64,000 nt of DNA, taken from Panax quinquefolius. Its lineage: Eukaryota > Streptophyta > Magnoliopsida > Apiales > Araliaceae. The DNA is taken from assembly GCA_020205615.1 (NCBI GenBank), contig CM035153.1, positions 80,055,853 through 80,119,852 of the forward strand, given 5' to 3'. Position 1 is the first letter of the stretch. The number at the start of each line of letters is the position of its first letter. Both the position numbers and the translations under genes were made by a program. Below the pieces are notes generated by a model that worked only from the letters and a program-made list of their open reading frames with translations, did not search any database and was not told the origin of the DNA. Of the stretch, positions 23,587 to 35,100 are shown piece by piece.

Positions 23587-24604
23587 CTGAAAATTACAAA
23601 AATATTATTAACTAATATGAAGATATACTAGCAGAGCTCCTAAAAATCAGTGTTGTATAAAAGATAATGTGAATTAAAAATTGCCGAATTTGCACAACCA
23701 AATAAAGACGGAATGGAGAGGATAAGTCATTCATATGTATATTACAACACTCTGTTTCCAGTTTCTTACTTCATAATTTTCTAGTAAACATGTTTTGATT
23801 ATATTCTGCAACGCATTGTTTAAAATACACAAAGCTAAAAGTCTGACCAAAATCTTTTCAGTTTGTTCCCTACTTATATTTGTTATTTTTATAATTCTCG
23901 TGTCCAGGTTACTTGAAATTTATGTTGTGATGGTAAAACTTGTTTTGACTGTGCCCCATCTTCTGTCGGACATTTTTTATTTCCTGCCATTGTGGGTTGT
24001 TTACCACCAGTATTTTCTCCATTAGATCCACCCAATTTCAAATTGTACATATAAGACAAATGCTTCCATTACCACTGCTTTTTGTTAGGCAAGTTAATTT
24101 GGTTGCCTATTCTACTATATAAGAGATCATTTCCCACCTTACTGAGTATGCCGAAAATCTCTTCATACAATCTTCATATATACACATGGATTTTGTTCTT
24201 TGCATAAATATTCTGTTCTTGGGTGCTAGATGTTATAATCACACCCAAATCAGTTTATCATGGCATGCATTAGGTAATCACTTGACATTCTTCCTCAAAT
24301 TCACCATTTGACTTTAATTGATAAGAATAAAAGCATGTGTAAAGTCATGGTTAACAATTAAATTGAACCCCAAATAATCTGCACATTGTTAACCGTACAA
24401 ATTCAGTCAGTAATTTTAACGAACACCTTGTGGGCATTCAAAAAATTTACTATGTTTTGCCTATGAGATTCATTCTTTAAGCTCGAATTGTACATACTAA
24501 CACCAAATCAGACCGCCAGACAACCAACACAAACAATATTGACCAATTAATTGAATAATACCATAGATGCCTTGAACACTTGAACAAACAGAAGTGTCTT
24601 GTCA
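23587..24604. other. Intron-like AT-rich sequence
   Basis: No coding exon is recognised. The position, between a 5'UTR-like block (24605-24905) and the exon at 23458-23586, is what a large first intron on the minus strand would look like. Confidence 0.35.
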
Positions 24605-24905
24605 TACCTGTGGTTGGAGAGAACAAACGAAGAAATAGAGAGAAGTTTCAGTTCCTGTGTTGTGTTCGTACAATCAAGCCCCTTGGGTTGGAGAATTAAG
24701 TTTTAATCGGTCGTGGGATTAAAAAGAATTGAAAAGAGACTCATAGAAGATCAAAAGAAGCAGGGTTCTGACTAGCGACTTCCGATTCCGAGTTCGAGAT
24801 CTAGATTCTGGCCTTCTGAGTTTGGATTGAGATGAGAGACTTGAGAGATTCAGATCGAGACTTGAGAGTTCGAGTGTTCGACTTCAGAGTCTGGCTGGGG
24901 GGCTA
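24605..24905 (-). other. 5'-UTR-like block on minus strand
   Basis: Less AT-rich than its surroundings. On the minus strand it has CT-rich sequence typical of plant leaders (CTTCTCTCTATTTCTTCG) and ends in CCAACCACAG before GTATGA, a usable donor. It may be the first exon of the gene from which one of the fragments was taken. No protein is encoded. Confidence 0.35.
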
Positions 24906-24984
24906 GGGCTAGTAATACGCTGAGTACTGAGTAGCGACTATTAGTCATATTATTATTTTACTAATATTATTATTTTAAGTTATG

Positions 24985-25170
24985 TGTGCACTGCATGTTC
25001 GGTAATTCGGTTAAGCCGAATAGTCCAAAAGTGAAATCCGTATAAGCTAACCGAAAATCGTATAGTATTTTGGATATAACCGAAATATTAAAAATAACCG
25101 AATTTTCAGAAAATTTTGGTTAAATTATTTCGGTTCGATTCGGTAATTCGGTTATACCCGTTTTTTGCAT
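24985..25170. repeat. TTCGGT-rich imperfect inverted repeat
   Basis: It carries repeated TTCGGT / ACCGAA words (for example GGTAATTCGGTTAAGCCG and CGATTCGGTAATTCGG) spread over about 180 bp with partial inverted symmetry. Similar TTCGGTT-rich blocks occur in plant non-autonomous DNA transposons. The class is not determined. Confidence 0.45.
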
Positions 25171-25357
25171 AGTCCTAATTACAAATAACAAATCTACATC
25201 TATCCGTCTATTTTCTCTAATAATTCTGTCTGCCAAACGATTAAATATCGACGGCTTGGATCAGTTGGTGAAGTGTTATGATGGTGCAATTGGATTATAG
25301 TCAATAATAATGAAGTCAATGAGTTATGAGTCTATCCTCATAAGTCAGCCCAAAAAT

Positions 25358-25512
25358 AATACTCTATCCGTTTTTAATATAAATTGTTTTAAAATTATAC
25401 ATAATTAGTAAAAAAAATAATTGTATAATATTAAATATAATATCAATTGTCTACATTATTCTTATATTAAAAAATTATTATTTATTAGGCAAAAAATAAT
25501 GAGTGAACCAAC
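25358..25512. mobile_element. Possible Stowaway-type MITE remnant
   Basis: TACTCTATCCGTTTTTAATATAA resembles the Stowaway terminal repeat (CTCCCTCCGTTTTTAATATAA). A corresponding inverted end was not found before the TA tract at 25513. Confidence 0.4.
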
Positions 25513-25539
25513 GTTATATATATATATATATATATATGG

Positions 25540-28019
25540 GTTCCGATTTTCATTGTCGTTACCAAAATATTTTTTTGTTACAATCGAATAAATCTACAGT
25601 AGATGATCACATCACATAACACATTAGGTCATGAATAAACATGCATGGTTCCTAATGAATCTTACCTTTCTTCTCAATCTAAACATGACTTAGATTTGTT
25701 ACTATTGGTTCCGGCTTTCCGATATAGTTTACATTGTCATTACGTTCATGTTCAATTGACTATCATCAACCTTTAGTCATCATACATTAAGTGTCTAACA
25801 ATGTCTTAATAATGTTATAATTAAGCTTTAGTTCATTGTTAGTTAATTAACATCATTGCTCTACTTACAAACATTCTTCACTGTCAAAACCCTAGGGTCA
25901 GCAATCGCTACGCCACCCTTTCTTCTCTCTTCTTGCGTATTGCTTGCACAGTTATTAACGATGAAGGTTAGCAATTGGGGCGTGGTCCTGCTGCACAGTC
26001 CTAGTTCCTAGTTCATTATTCCGTCATGCATGAAACATCGAAGGTCATGCCTTTGCATCAGATCCGCTGCCGCCTTGCCACTGTTTTGATTCAATGGCGT
26101 GATTGGCCACTTCTGTGCACCAGATAGAAATGATAGTTTTTCTACTTTGCGAACTTCCCGGACTCCAAATTTGATCATTTCAAGTCCGAATTGGCTCGTT
26201 CAAAAGCGATTGGCTCACAAATCACATACTCTACATGTTCATGCAAGAATTTTATATTTTGGACTTTGTTTACTCAAAATTCACCTATTGGTTCATTTTT
26301 AACGAAAATGATAAACGTCCGTGAACGTTCAACGCTCGTTTCTTCGTTCCAAGTAGGAATTCGGCCATTTTTGAGTCCAAAAATTTATAATGCCAAATAA
26401 GACTTGTCTCCATCGAAAACCAACGTTTTCGAGTTCAAACTCAAAATCCGACTTCCATTCCGAGAATTTCATTCGACGATTATCGTCCAATTGTGTGAAT
26501 TCCGACAAAACTTCGTTACTTAGGATTTGATCATCGTTCTAAATGAATTCAATTCATCCTATAGACATCTCAACCTACACATTACAACAACTTATTTTTA
26601 AGTTAGGTTATGGCTTATTCTTCATAAGTTTAGAACTTAACAAATTATAAACTACAAAATTTCATTTCTTAGGACTTATTATTGATTCAAGTCCTTTAAT
26701 CAACATTCTTACATCTTATTATCATATCAACTTTATTTATGTAAATATGATACAAGTTCAAATATATGATCATCATAAGTTCACAGCTTATTTAGGTTCA
26801 AATTACTTATTCATGACTTATACGACTTAAGTCCATTGATTATCCAATCCTTATGTGTTCTTAACATACATGTTCATTAAGCTACACTTCTCTTATCACC
26901 CTACAATGGTAGAGATGGAAGATATAAGATTATAAGATCATTTACCTTTGATGACTAGCTTTCTTCTTCTTGAAAATCTAACAAGGAAAGTTTAACTTAT
27001 AAGTGCTTATTCTCTCTAACACTTAAGTTGCTTTGAAAAGGAAATTTGTTGGATGAAAAATAACAAGCAACAAATGAAATCCTAGCTTGGTATTTATAGG
27101 CTTTCTAAAGTTAGGGCACTTTGGTCAAAAAGCACATCCCACCTCCTTAAACTAACCTCCTTACTATTCATTTCTTACTTACCAAGTTTACTTGCTAACT
27201 ACAACACTTATCCAATACTTGTTCACCACATAAAATACTTGACAATTACATAAATGTCTTGGTCACCAAGATTAACCACATTAACATGGGTTGCTCTATG
27301 GGTCACTCTAACCCATTGGATCCTAGCCTGGGCTTGGATTTTATCAACTTAACTTAGCTTTGGGCTTGCATTAATTAACTTACTTGAATTTCTCATTAAC
27401 AACCCCTTTGGCTTGCACATTAATGCTATTGGACTTTCAATTTGCTAACAATCTTACAAGTCCAACTCAATTAGCTAAAAGCCTTATTACAAATTCTCTA
27501 TGTATTATACTCGTATTCTCTCTTGTATATTAATTCACAATATACGATATCTCATCCTTCATACATACTCGTATCATACTTCGTATTTAATACCTCGTAC
27601 AGTACATATGCATCATACGGTCATTTCATTAACTTCTAACACTTTATTTTCCTAACATTTTTGAATTACGTACGGATGCAAAAAATTACGTTTTCCATAC
27701 TTGAATTATTATTACATAATCCAATTCACTTCGATATTATATCGTTACGTATTTCTCGGAAGTTCAAAAATAATTCTCGAGCAGAAATTGATGAATAGTG
27801 TTTTTCAGAAAATTTCTCGAAAAACTTTTATTTTCGTCTTGGAAATTCAAACACTTTAATTCTCTCACGTATTCAAAATACTACTAAGTTCCGACTTTTC
27901 TAGGTTATAGAACGACATTCATCTTAGTATCACGCAATAATAATAAGGAATATAATTTTATTCATTATTTTATTAAATAAAATTATTTTACAATGGATCC
28001 GAATTTCTCGGTCGTTACA
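25540..28019 (-). mobile_element. Element C second LTR (5' LTR, left end missing)
   Basis: The segments 26914-27165 and 27263-28019 match the 3' LTR pieces 1-249 and 11868-12625 at an estimated 95% or better. The remainder (from about 25560) parallels the D LTR from about 33100 on. The right edge GGTCGTTACA is the true LTR terminus. About 0.9 kb of the LTR's left part, the PBS and the leader are absent; the boundary near 25540 follows a TA microsatellite and is approximate. I infer that this is element C's own 5' LTR, separated from its gag by later events. Confidence 0.65.
27091..27098 (-). promoter_or_regulatory. TATA box of C 5' LTR
   Basis: It reads TATAAATA on the minus strand and is identical in context to 178-185. 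Confidence 0.6.
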
Positions 28020-28664
28020 AAAACTAGCTTGAATAAAGTTAGGGTTAGAGCTTGCTCAAATAAAGTTTAAGGATAATAGAACTTGCTCAATTAAATTTTA
28101 GGGTAAGGAACTTGCCTCGTGCGTAAGCTATAATTTACAACTCACGTTCACCTACACACATTATTAGAATCACAATATCTATTAGATATACTAACATCCA
28201 CTTTCCAAAATAACACTCACTTCTAGTTAAACTTGTTATTTTAGTACACGTTTTACTTTACCATATGCATTTCAGACATCACAAGTATTAACTATAAAAC
28301 ACTTATTCACTACTCATTGTGTACTTTATATCATAACGTATCACTTTCATAACTTACTAATCTTTTTACAACTTTAGAATTACTAATCACATGATACGAT
28401 TCTATTTTAACCTCTTCATTACATGTTTGTCACATTAATATATCATTAGACTATGTTACAATAGGTCTTCAAGGTCTCAGATAAGTAATGTGCATCATCG
28501 CCTCCTCGATCAAAGTATGGGCGCAAATTTACGCTATACTTAAGCACAGATCGTAGCATTGTGTAGTAGTTTCGGCCTTGACTCGGTAGCAATTGCTACT
28601 TGGTACGTACGAAAACTACGCAGTCTATTTTAAACACTCTGTTTAGCGCAACTATCACGAATTT
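28020..28664 (+). repeat. Large inverted repeat, left arm
   Basis: It pairs with 29495-30100. Shared landmarks include AGTTAGGGTTAGAGCTTGC, GTAAGCTATAATTTACAAC and, at the inner end, TAGCGCAACTATCACG. Identity is high over roughly 600 bp with small indels. The outer end coincides with the C LTR junction. Confidence 0.85.
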
Positions 28665-29150
28665 CATCCACAAAACAATAAATTTAACATATCCAATTGA
28701 TATAGGACTCATAAAAACATGGTTCCTCACATATATACTAACTTAGAATAATTAAACAACACTACAACAAATTTAAATCTTTTAAATTCCATGTTTTATA
28801 CCAAAAACTCCATTTTTGACATCCTTGACAAAAATTAACATTGTGATCATAATTTTACAGCAAATTAACTCATTCAAACTACGTTCTCTTCGTTTCTTAT
28901 CGAATTAACATATTCAAGGCTCAATTTACATATTAGTTTACAAATTAACCACCAAATTTGGTAGTTTCGCAAGCCATATATATAAACATGCAATGTAAAC
29001 AATTTTCTTTCTTTTTAACGTAATTAGTACACTAATTCCTTGTCTAAATGCTAATTCTAACATCACAAGTACACACAATCACAATTAAATAGTTGTATAA
29101 CAACAATAAAAATAAATAAATTCACAGAGAGTCAAAATTCATGATGTAGA

Positions 29151-29153
<3 letters not shown>

Positions 29154-29183
<30 letters not shown>
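29154..29183. repeat. (TA)n microsatellite
   Basis: A TA run in the spacer of the inverted repeat, equivalent in position to 17633-17669. Confidence 0.95.
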
Positions 29184-29192
<9 letters not shown>

Positions 29193-29494
29193 GGTTTTAG
29201 AAGTATACATTCTCTTACTTGAACAATCCTTGCTAAAACACATAAATTGTTTTGGATTTCCAGAACTTTTCCTTCAAACTCTCTCTCAAATTCTCTGTAA
29301 GCTCTCTTCTCTTTTCTTCTTAGGCTTAGGCCAAATCCTTTTTACGTAAAATCAACTCAAACCAACGCACAAAACTCAAACGTCTAAAACTGACGTTATA
29401 ATAAATATAATAATAAGTTATCAGTTAAAAAATATTTTATTTATATTTTTATTTATATTATTTGTAAATATTTAATATATTATTTTTATATTTT

Positions 29495-30100
29495 AAATTC
29501 GTGATAGTTGGGCTAAACAAAGTGTTTAAAACAGATCATGAGTAATCGTATGCATGCACATAAGAAATTATTCTATTTGATGTCGAGGCCGTAAATCCAC
29601 AACAAGGCGATTCTTGTGGAGCCCCAGGCTTAAGTATGGCTTAAGTATTGAAGACCTATTGTAACTTAGTCTAAAGATATGTTAATGTGACAAACATGTA
29701 ATGAAGAGGTTAAAATAGAATCGTATCATGTGATTAGTAATTCCAAAGTTGTAAAAAGATTAGTAAATTATGAAAGCGATACATTATTATATAAGGTACA
29801 CAATGAGTAGTGAATAAGTGTTTTGTAGTTAATACTTGTGATTTCTGAAATGCATATGGTAAAGTAAAACTTGTACTAAAATAACAAGTTTAACTAGAAG
29901 TGAGTGTTATTTTGGAAAATGGATGTCAGTATATCTAATAGATATTGTGATTCTAATAATGTGTGTAGGTGAACGTGAGTTGTAAATTATAGCTTACGCA
30001 TGAGGCAAGTTCCTTACCCTAAACTTTAATTGAGCAAGTTCTTTTATCCTTAAACTTTATTTGAGCAAGCTCTAACCCTAACTTTACTCGAGCAAGTTTT
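29495..30100 (-). repeat. Large inverted repeat, right arm
   Basis: The reverse complement of 28020-28664, separated from it by about 830 bp. It forms the start of the plus-strand LTR F. Confidence 0.85.
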
Positions 30101-31248
30101 GAATTCTGATCATTGTTGATTTATTCTAACTTGTTTATAGTTAAGCAAGTTTCTTTAGTTTCATTCTTTTATAGTGAATGCAACTTCTTGAAATCTAATC
30201 TCTAATGTTGAGACATTATATTTCATTTACTTTACACAAGTTATTTACATGTTGAGCAAACTGTGTTTCCAGCTTGTTATCAGTTAATGCATGTTCAATA
30301 ATTCAATTTCTTACTTGACAAGATCATAGTCTTAGCTTAATATTATTCAAGCAAGGTTTATTGTTTCATTCAATGGTTATGCTATTTAGTTATTTCTAAG
30401 CATGAGTTTAATGTATAGTAGGTTCACCTATGATTCTTAATCATTTTACATTAAATTATTTTTGATCACTTGTAGTGCTGTTAAGTCTTGTTGATTCAAC
30501 TAATCCTTTAGTTGATGATCGTGAAACTATAAATTACCCTTGAAGCTTATCCAAACCAAACTTTCTTTGGTGCGGACTTGTACTCTAAAACTGAGAAGAA
30601 CAACCCTATTATAGGGGATTTATTTTACGCAATGCATTTAGATGTTTGTGCACAATACATGGTACGAAGGGCTGATCACTCTAAGTACGGGGAGTCCCTA
30701 CATTATTATTGTTTAGGTTAAAGTTGAAAGATTACTTGTAACCGTGGACATAGTTTGTGGTCTTGTGACCCTCAGTTACATTTTATATGTTGATACCAGC
30801 TTTTGATTATCATTGACAGAGTATTATTCAACTCTGATGAGCTTATTCATTAGCATTTATTATGCTATTGTTATTCATTGCTATTTTCAGTGAGCATTTA
30901 TTTTTCTCTTGCATATATATACTCATTGCAGCTAAGGTGGAGAAGGTCGATGAACCTACCACTAACAAGGGAAAAGGGAAAATGAACAAGTGATGAAGAT
31001 TTGTAATTTAATTAATGTCATGATGATAGACTTTATATTTAATGATGTGATGTAATTATTTTATTTCCGCACTTAATTTATGTTAAAGGTTAGATAACCT
31101 GGGAGACTTTTGATTTAATGATGTAACCCTTTTAATGGGAAGATTGATGGTTTAATTTTATTATAATTGGGTAGTTAGATATGAATGAATGGAAAGTGGA
31201 CACCAAATCTTGTCGGAATGAAGTACCTAGATTTTGGGGTGTCATACA
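29495..31248 (+). mobile_element. LTR F (Ty3/gypsy-like, plus strand, 5' truncated)
   Basis: It ends GGGGTGTCATACA directly before a primer-binding-like site, so 31248 is a 3' LTR edge. The last 300 bp or so are related in inverse sense to the start of the D LTR (32151 onwards, TGTGACACCCCC). Its left limit is the head-to-head junction with F', where the U3/promoter half seems to be missing. No paired 3' LTR is present in the window. Confidence 0.6.
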
Positions 31249-31249
31249 T

Positions 31250-31261
31250 TGGTATTCAAGC
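31250..31261 (+). promoter_or_regulatory. Primer binding site of element F
   Basis: TGGTATTCAAGC follows the LTR end ACA with a 1-bp gap. The plant iMet-type consensus is TGGTATCAGAGC, so this is a close variant. Confidence 0.6.
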
Positions 31262-31461
31262 TTTAGGTTAGGAACCTTAGGTGGGGAAAGCCTTAGGAAG
31301 TAACCTTATAGAAGATTGAAAAGATAGTGGTGATAAACTCTTATCGAGTTTTAAGAAAGAAGTAATAACACACTTTATGTGCTTGTGTGATTGCAACCTA
31401 TGTGCTCATGAGTGTCGAGTAGTAATGATTAGTAATTAAAACTTTAAATTTTGTTGTCAGG

Positions 31462-31962
31462 ATGGCTAATGTAGGAGAATCCAGTCAGGCTAGGGAGGAA
31501 GAACCCCAGATGCCTAGAGAGGAGGAGCCTCGAGATATTCAGGTGGTTTGGGAACAACTACTGTCATGAGAGTCATCTCCGTTGGTTACAGTGGTTGAGC
31601 AGGAGGGCTTACCTGATGATGATGATGAGGTAGAGATGGATGAGGAGGGTCCCGTGGAGATACCACAGTCAGATGGGGGTGAGGAAGATGAGGAGGAAGA
31701 GTTTCCACCAAACTCAATCGCTGCCCGTATGTTCGACGAAGTATGCGACCACAATGTGGAACTTCAGGATAGAGTCGAGGAGTTGGAAGAGATAGTAGCT
31801 GAACAAGAGACCTCGATGGCGCAGAAGGACGACGAGATCCAAGATTTAGATGGACGTCTAAGTAATGTCAAATGGAAGGTGATTCACACTAAAGGAGAGA
31901 ACGAGCAAATGACAGTGGAGATTGCAGAGCTAAAGAACAAATTGAAAGAAGAATCTACTTAG
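31462..31962 (+). pseudogene. Element F acidic coiled-coil frame (unrecognised)
   Basis: The frame runs from MANVGESSQ to a TAG at 31960, 166 codons, with a single in-frame TGA at 31567-31569, consistent with CGA to TGA. Residues up to about 75 are very acidic with runs of Asp and Glu (GLPDDDDEVEMDEEG, GEEDEEEE). From about residue 90 a heptad-like coiled coil follows (ELQDRVEELEEIV, LDGRLSNVKWKV, IAELKNKLKEE). It sits about 210 bp after the PBS, where gag would start, but shows no gag motif or zinc knuckle. It may be a gag substitute of a non-autonomous element; the function is unknown. Confidence 0.55.
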
Positions 31963-32150
31963 ATAGTAAGAGCCGAAGACGTATGAAGAATCTTCTCAAC
32001 GAGCCGGGGTAGCAAAGAGAGAAGTACAAGTAAAGAAGATCAAGATGGAGGAGATGAATAGCGTTTTTAACACCGTTGTAAACTGAGCTCAAGATCGAAT
32101 CATGTATTATCCGATTCAATTTGAGACTCTGCCATAGTATATGCTAGATC
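31963..32150 (+). other. Element F internal tail
   Basis: Continuation of the F internal region with no recognisable pol motif, cut off by the D LTR at 32151. No polypurine tract or second LTR of F follows. Confidence 0.4.
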
Positions 32151-35100
32151 TGTGACACCCCCAAATCCGGGTATCTTCCAACCTGACAAATGGTGCTACA
32201 TGGTACTCATAATTGTACATTCATTCTATTGAAATGACATAAAAATGTGTAATCAACGACATTCTTATTACATTAATAATATTACATCTCGTTCCCAGGT
32301 TCTAAAACCATTACATTCTTTGTTCATCATACTATAGTATATACAACTTACTAGTTTATTGCAAGGTAAACTAATCATTCATCTTCGTCTTGCCTTTATC
32401 CTTGTCAGATTCCTCGGTTCATTCGGTCTTAACTACATTCATATGGTTCAAGCAAGAGTGAGCATAACAAGCTCAGCAAGTACAACAATTTCTTTTAAAC
32501 AATATGCTTGAAACATAGGAATCGTATATCTTCAATAACTGGATAATAGTTACGAAGTACTATTAATAATTCAAAATATCACTTTTTTCCTTCAAAATGT
32601 TTTACAATAACAATATTCAGTAAAACATCAATTCTGGCTCAAGACCATGAGCGTTTCATAATTTCTTTGAAAAGGACAACCCAGTACTAAGTCCGTAAGT
32701 CCGACATATCTTACGAGCACTTCTGGGTGATCAGCCCATAGTACTCTATGTTGATCAACACTACATTCATTAAACGTGTATATGTTCAAGTTGTGGCAAC
32801 CTCACGTGTCCATCGAATAATCGATAAAAAATACATTTGTTTATTCATTATCAATCTTACCTTGAATCCGTACCAAACAATTGGCGTAGGATAGCGTTAG
32901 CAATTCTATATTGAAAGACTTGTAAATAAATCAATCAACTCTTCAAGATTAGTCTAGCCGAGGTAAATCTGGCATCGACCCTTTAGTAAAACATTTCATG
33001 CATCTCGTAACATGAATCACAAAAAACTCGGCTAACACGAAGGTTAGACAAGTGTTTAAGAAAAACATGCCTTCGGCGTCTGCTACAGTAAAATAACTTT
33101 TCCTTTTAGTCTTTACGGTCTCTACAATACATAACCACATAACATACCACATTAGGTCATGAATGAACATACATGGTTCCTAATGAATCTTACCCTTCTT
33201 CTCAATCAAATTATGTATTAAAATTGTTATTTATTGGTTCTGGCTTACCGCTATAACTTATATCATTCTTACCAACTTCTTTCTCTTTTATGTCTTACTT
33301 GGATTTACTTTATTAATACAACTCGTTTCTAGTTAATCATCCTTCTTCACAACTTACTAACTTTATCACATTTATTAATCGAACCTTGATCGTTAAGTAT
33401 ACGTATTGCATACCGTTCACGTTCACATTCAATTGACTTATCTCCAACGTTTAGTATTATACTTAAGATTCAACAATGTCTTAATAAAGTCACATTATAC
33501 TTCATATAGTTGTATTACTTCATTGTCTTTCCTTTTATCTTCATAATCGTTCATCTCTATGCAATCCCTAAAATTAAATATGTATACCGACATTTGTTCT
33601 TCTTTATGTCACGCCGGCGTGACTTCAAAGATGTGTGTGCTCGGACTTTTATTGCGCACATGAGTCTCCTTTGTTATGGCAAGATCATCAAGGCGTCAAT
33701 TAGCAATGTACCAATCGGCCTTTCGCTCACTGCGGTAGCGGACTTTGTGACTTCGATCATTTGCCTGCGGGCTGACTCTGTGCCTCAAAAAAATTTGACA
33801 AATTTTTATTTTTGTGAGATTCCCGGGCTCGTAACTTCTTCGTTATAAGTCCGAATTGGCTCGTTCAAAAGCCTATGGTTCACAAATTACATACTCTACG
33901 CGTTCATGAAAGAGTTTTATCTATTTGATTTCATTTGCTAAAAATTCCCCTATTAGTTTATTTTTAACAAAAATGATAAATGTTCGTGAATGTTCAACGC
34001 TCGTTTCTTCGTTCTAAGTCGGGATTCGATCATTCTCGAGTCCGCAACTCTATAATGCCAAATAAGACTTGTCTCCATTGAAAAACAATGTTTCCAAGCT
34101 CAATATCAAAATTCGACTTCCATTCCAAGAATTTTACGAATTCGACGATTATTGTCCAAACTCATGAATTCCGTCTTAACTTCATTTCTTAAGACTTTTT
34201 CTTGGCTTCACAATGGATTCAATCCATCATATTAACATCTTGACATACATACTTTATTAACTTATAAACATGATAAGTTATTACTTGTTCTTTGTGAGTT
34301 TATAACTTATAAAAGTATAAACTACTTACACTTTCATTCTCATGACTTATAATGATTTATGTTTTCTAACCATCATTCTCACATCTTCTTATCATACCAT
34401 CTTATTAAGGTAAACATATGAGTAGTTCATATAAGCTTCTCATGAGTTCATAACTTAATTAAGTTAGAATTACTTATTCATGATTTATATGGCTTAAGTC
34501 CATTGATTACTCATTCTTATCATGCCTTAGCATATATGCTCTACCACTACCCACTTCTCTAACAATAGAAGAGAAAGAGAATCATGGTTTAAGATTGTTT
34601 ACCCTTGAATACCATTTGGTTAATCTTTAATCTCCTTCTTGCTTCTTGAACTATGAAAGACTAGCTTTCTAGCTTTTCTAGTTTATTCTCACTTATTCTC
34701 TCTAACCAATAAAAAATAAGTTATTGGATGAAAATCTAACAACTAACAAATGAACTAGCAAGCTTCTTATTTATAGAAATCTCAAAGTGAGGGTATAATG
34801 GTCTTAAAGCCAATCCACCTCCTTACTATTCATTACCTAGCTATTAAGTAAACTTGGCCACCACACTTACTTAGCTCTTAAGTATACTTTCTTAGCACAT
34901 AGCTTATCCTTTACTTGCTCATCAAATCAATTACTTGGTCATCACAACACTTAGCCATTAAGTTAACTTGTTAATCACATAAAAGAACTTTGCTTGCTCA
35001 TCACACATAAGCACTTTACTTAGCCTTTAAGTTACTTAACTTATCCTTTGCTTAACCCTTAAGTCTACTTTCTCATCACACTTATTTCTTGGCCACCAAG

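Larger units (their letters stand above)
28020..29494 (-). mobile_element. Truncated LTR F' (minus strand)
   Basis: The part 28020-28664 is the inverse of 29495-30100. The part at about 28790-29440 matches LTR H (17330-17970) and contains a TA run (29154-29183) and a leader-like CT-rich stretch. Together they look like the U3 and following part of one LTR on the minus strand. The left side is cut by element C's LTR at 28019/28020, and the right side ends abruptly at the junction with F. Confidence 0.5.

Noticed and set aside
24890..24920. Helitron 3' end (CTAGT after a GC-rich stretch)
   Set aside because: CTAGT at about 24910 is not followed by T, no clear 16-20 bp hairpin precedes it, and no matching 5' TC end was identified.
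31539..31754. Serine-rich minus-strand frame of 71 codons
   Set aside because: The poly-Ser is the complement of the GAT/GAG acidic codons of the plus-strand frame 31462-31962.
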